Shown: positions 62,901 through 64,000 of the stretch, piece after piece
Numbering within the stretch: the stretch's first letter is position 1
Layout of the letters: each line of letters starts with the position of its first letter
DNA from: Hetaerina americana
Taxonomy: Eukaryota > Arthropoda > Insecta > Odonata > Calopterygidae
Length of the DNA stretch: 64,000 nucleotides
Direction of reading: 5' to 3'
NCBI GenBank assembly: GCA_022747635.1
Contig: JAKTNV010000664.1
Location: 20,890 to 84,889 of the forward strand
The notes under the pieces: generated by a model
The model's input: the letters and a program-made list of their open reading frames with translations, nothing else
Database searches by the model: none
Told to the model about the DNA's origin: nothing
Position numbers and translations under genes: made by a program

Positions 62901-64000
62901 TTATTGTCTTTCAGGATACATTCTGGGTTTTATTTTGTTTATTTGATGAAAATGAAGAACAATACACACCTTGGAAACATTTTTGTTTGATTTGTGTCAA
63001 GTTAGATTTTCACCTAGAACCCAAAGGGGGGGTATTGGCACTTTTCATGGAAAAATGTAAAAAAATAAATTTTCTAAAAATGAAATAAATGCCTTCTAAA
63101 CACATCAAACAATCACTCTAAAAAAGAAGATTGTTGTTTTTCGCAATATTTTTAGAAATTTGGGCTCTTTTAGTAACATTAACACTTGCGCTGAAGCAAC
63201 TTTAATGCTCATTTCTTGTCTTTCAGTATTATTCTGGGTTTTATTTTGTTTATTTGATGAAAATGAACAACAATACACACCATGGAAACATTTTTGTTTG
63301 ATTTGTGTCGAGTGAGATTTTCACCTAGAACCCAAAGGGCGGGTATTGGCACTTTTCATGGAAAAATGTGAAAAATTAAATTTTCTAAAAATGAAATAAA
63401 TGCCTTCTAAACACCTCAAACATTCACTCTAAAACAGAAGATTGTTGTTTTTCGCAATATTTTTAGAAATTTTGGCTCTTTTAGTAACATTAACACTTTC
63501 GCTGAAGCATCTTTTATGCTCCTTTCATGTCTTTCAGGATTCTTTCTGGGTTTTATTTTGTTTATTTGATGAAAATGAACAACAATACACACCTTGGATA
63601 CATTTTTGTTTGATTTGTTTCGAGTGAGATTTTCACTTAGAACCAAAAGGGTGGGGTATTGGCACTTTTCATGGAAAAATGTGAAAAATAAAATTTTCTA
63701 AAAATGAATGAAATGACTTCTAAACACCTCAAACATTCACTCTAAAACAGAAGATTGTTGTTTTTCGCAATATTTTTAGAAATTTGGGCTCTTTTAGTAA
63801 CATTAACACCTGGGCTGAAGCATCTGTTATGATCTTTTATTGTCTTTCAGGATTCATTCTGGGTTTTATTTTGTTTATTTGATGAAAATGAACAACAATA
63901 CACACCTTGGATACATTTTTGTTTGATTTATGTCGAGTGAGATTTTCACCTAGAACCCAAAGGGCGGGTATTGGCACTTTTCATGGAAAAATGTGAAAAA

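Larger units (their letters stand above)
46947..64000 (+). repeat. Satellite array, right block, forward monomers to window end
   Basis: About 55 forward monomers with no gene or insertion. Common variants are the AAAGGGCGGGTATTGG G tract (50212, 51475, 52089, 52717, 54272, 57081, 63337), TTTGTTTCGAGTG with CACTTAGAACC, and AAAAGGGTGGGGTATTGG (54583, 57392, 60528, 63647). The array runs off the end of the window, so its length is unknown. Confidence 0.96.

Noticed and set aside
1..64000. CRISPR array or other prokaryotic repeat system
   Set aside because: The repeat unit is 312 bp with no spacer/repeat distinction, no cas genes are present, and the insertion is a eukaryotic LTR retrotransposon.

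Overview
The window is eukaryotic, non-genic repeat DNA. About 60 kb is one tandem satellite with a monomer of roughly 311-312 bp (about 190 monomers, AT-rich, each carrying one homopolymeric G tract). It is interrupted once, at 5804-9519, by a young, GC-rich, gag-only LTR retrotransposon. There is no bacterial gene organisation, no rRNA or tRNA gene, no CRISPR array and no host protein-coding gene that I can support. The retroelement has a TATA/CCAAT/E-box promoter, a TGGCGCCCAAC primer-binding site and a Ty3/Gypsy-like Gag. That points to an animal genome, perhaps a vertebrate, but the species cannot be named from the sequence. A long array with higher-order repeats fits centromeric or pericentromeric heterochromatin; this is inference.

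Layout. 1-5803: forward satellite, a ten-monomer higher-order repeat (about 3.11 kb) present twice; the second copy is split by the retroelement. 5804-9519: retroelement with 1237-bp and 1239-bp LTRs, a primer-binding site, one 371-codon gag ORF and a polypurine tract. It has no protease, reverse transcriptase, RNase H or integrase, and is flanked by a 4-bp target duplication. 9520-40220: forward satellite made of four-monomer units (about 1.25 kb) and of a larger duplicated block (about 20.0-30.0 kb recurring at about 31.2-39.3 kb) whose copies differ by whole-monomer gains and losses. 39.6-50.5 kb: a near-perfect 5.45-kb tandem duplication, each copy containing a 1.28-kb block of monomers in inverted orientation (40221-41497 and 45668-46946). 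50.5-64 kb: forward satellite including a nine-monomer, 2.81-kb repeat in two copies.

How it fits together. The satellite evolves at several scales: single-base drift and G-tract slippage within monomers, an underlying alternation of two monomer classes, short conversion-like patches, multi-monomer duplications and a captured inversion. The retroelement landed after the ten-monomer duplication, because the other copy retains the empty site at 2689-2692. Its LTRs differ by only two substitutions and one poly-C length change, so insertion was recent. With no pol it must have been mobilised in trans. Its Gag carries a PHD-type zinc finger in front of the capsid-like domain, the most unusual protein feature here. 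Short ORFs inside the satellite recur with the monomer and are not treated as genes.
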